7,318 bases of DNA from Planctomycetota bacterium (GTDB lineage: Bacteria; Planctomycetota; UBA8108): NCBI GenBank assembly GCA_016928605.1, contig JAFGKN010000744.1, positions 1-7,318 on the forward strand, given 5' to 3'. Every line of letters starts with the position of its first letter. Within the stretch, counting starts at the first letter, position 1. Below the pieces are notes generated by a model that was not told the DNA's origin, searched no databases, and saw only the letters and a list, made by a program, of their open reading frames with translations. The position numbers were made by a program, and so were the translations under genes. Positions 6,916-7,318 of this stretch are shown piece after piece.

Positions 6916-7318
6916 CTACTTCCAGCTCTGACCCGAGTCGACGAAGCGGGCGATCACCTCGTCCCGCTCCAGAAAAATCATCACGTAGGCGGTGAACTCA
7001 CCCTGGATCTGCACCCCCTTCTGGTCTCCGATGGTCGTGTAGACGAATCCCTTCTTGCCGCTCGAGTGGCGGTGGAGAGCTTCGCCCTCCAGGACCTTGA
7101 AGTACTTCTCCTCCCGCCGCGGCAGAAACGTGCCGAAGTCCGCCGCGACGTAGTCCTCGCCCTCCCGCAGGTACTTGAGCGCCTCGCAGACCTGCGAGTA
7201 GGTCTTGCCGGCGAACTCCGCGACCTTCTCGGGGCTCGGCCAGACGATGAGGAGAGGCGTCGGCCCCTGATCGTTCGTCTCCTCCGTCGTCCGGACGCCC
7301 ACCCAGTACTTCGTGAGA
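6916..7318 (-). CDS. Unrecognised protein upstream of tssK, 5' end beyond window
   Basis: I do not recognise this family. The last 133 codons are visible, ending in TAG at 6916-6918. A GTG at 7302 could be a start, but the frame stays open to the window edge, the five extra codons (LTKYW) read smoothly into VGVRTTEE, and no good ribosome binding site precedes the GTG, so the true start is probably outside. The visible part has no membrane helix. It is mixed in charge, with an apparently helical stretch (PEKVAEFAGKTYSQVCEALKYLREG) followed by segments that look like beta strands (KGFVYTTIG, VQIQGEFTAYVMIFLE, EVIARFVD). It lies directly before tssK on the same strand, where tssJ is common, but the lipobox that would identify TssJ cannot be seen and the visible residues do not clearly match TssJ. 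An operon-specific accessory T6SS protein is equally possible. That it is a real gene is supported by codon bias, strand and spacing. Confidence 0.75.
   Translation of the reverse strand, partial: LTKYWVGVRTTEETNDQGPTPLLIVWPSPEKVAEFAGKTYSQVCEALKYLREGEDYVAADFGTFLPRREEKYFKVLEGEALHRHSSGKKGFVYTTIGDQKGVQIQGEFTAYVMIFLERDEVIARFVDSGQSWK

Overview
The window is one strand of a type VI secretion system (T6SS) operon. Everything convincing lies on the minus strand, so transcription runs from the right edge to the left edge. In transcription order it holds an unrecognised protein gene cut by the right edge (6916-7318), tssK (5467-6837), tssL/dotU (4656-5462) and a very long tssM/icmF (1-4594) that runs off the left edge. 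The three T6SS genes were named from their own motifs: the WFDGMFLQPHHLQQ signature in TssK, the DotU fold motifs plus one C-terminal membrane helix in TssL, and three membrane helices plus an intact Walker A, a DTAGR motif and a TKCDK motif in TssM.

The DNA is very G+C rich. Codon third positions are almost all G or C, with heavy use of CTC, ATC, GAG, GCG and GGC. This fits a Gram-negative bacterium of high G+C content, for example a proteobacterium, myxobacterium or acidobacterium. Nothing here fixes the phylum. The same codon bias makes codon-aligned antisense frames nearly free of stops, which explains several long but spurious plus-strand ORFs.

Functionally, TssK is the adaptor that joins the phage-like baseplate to the membrane complex. 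TssL and TssM are inner-membrane components of that complex. The K-L-M order, the 4-base tssK/tssL gap with the tssL ribosome binding site lying on the tssK stop, and the shared strand all point to one co-expressed operon. The outer-membrane lipoprotein TssJ, the sheath, baseplate, ClpV, Hcp and VgrG genes are not identifiable in the window. The unrecognised upstream gene occupies a position where tssJ is often found, but I cannot show that it is tssJ.

The non-canonical points are the size of TssM (at least 1531 residues, with three low-complexity linkers in its periplasmic part), an all-G/C hairpin between tssL and tssM, a hairpin inside tssM over an alanine-rich stretch, and the unassigned first gene. 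I see no mobile element, RNA gene, CRISPR array or convincing promoter or terminator. This is a recognisable T6SS core and not a new kind of system.
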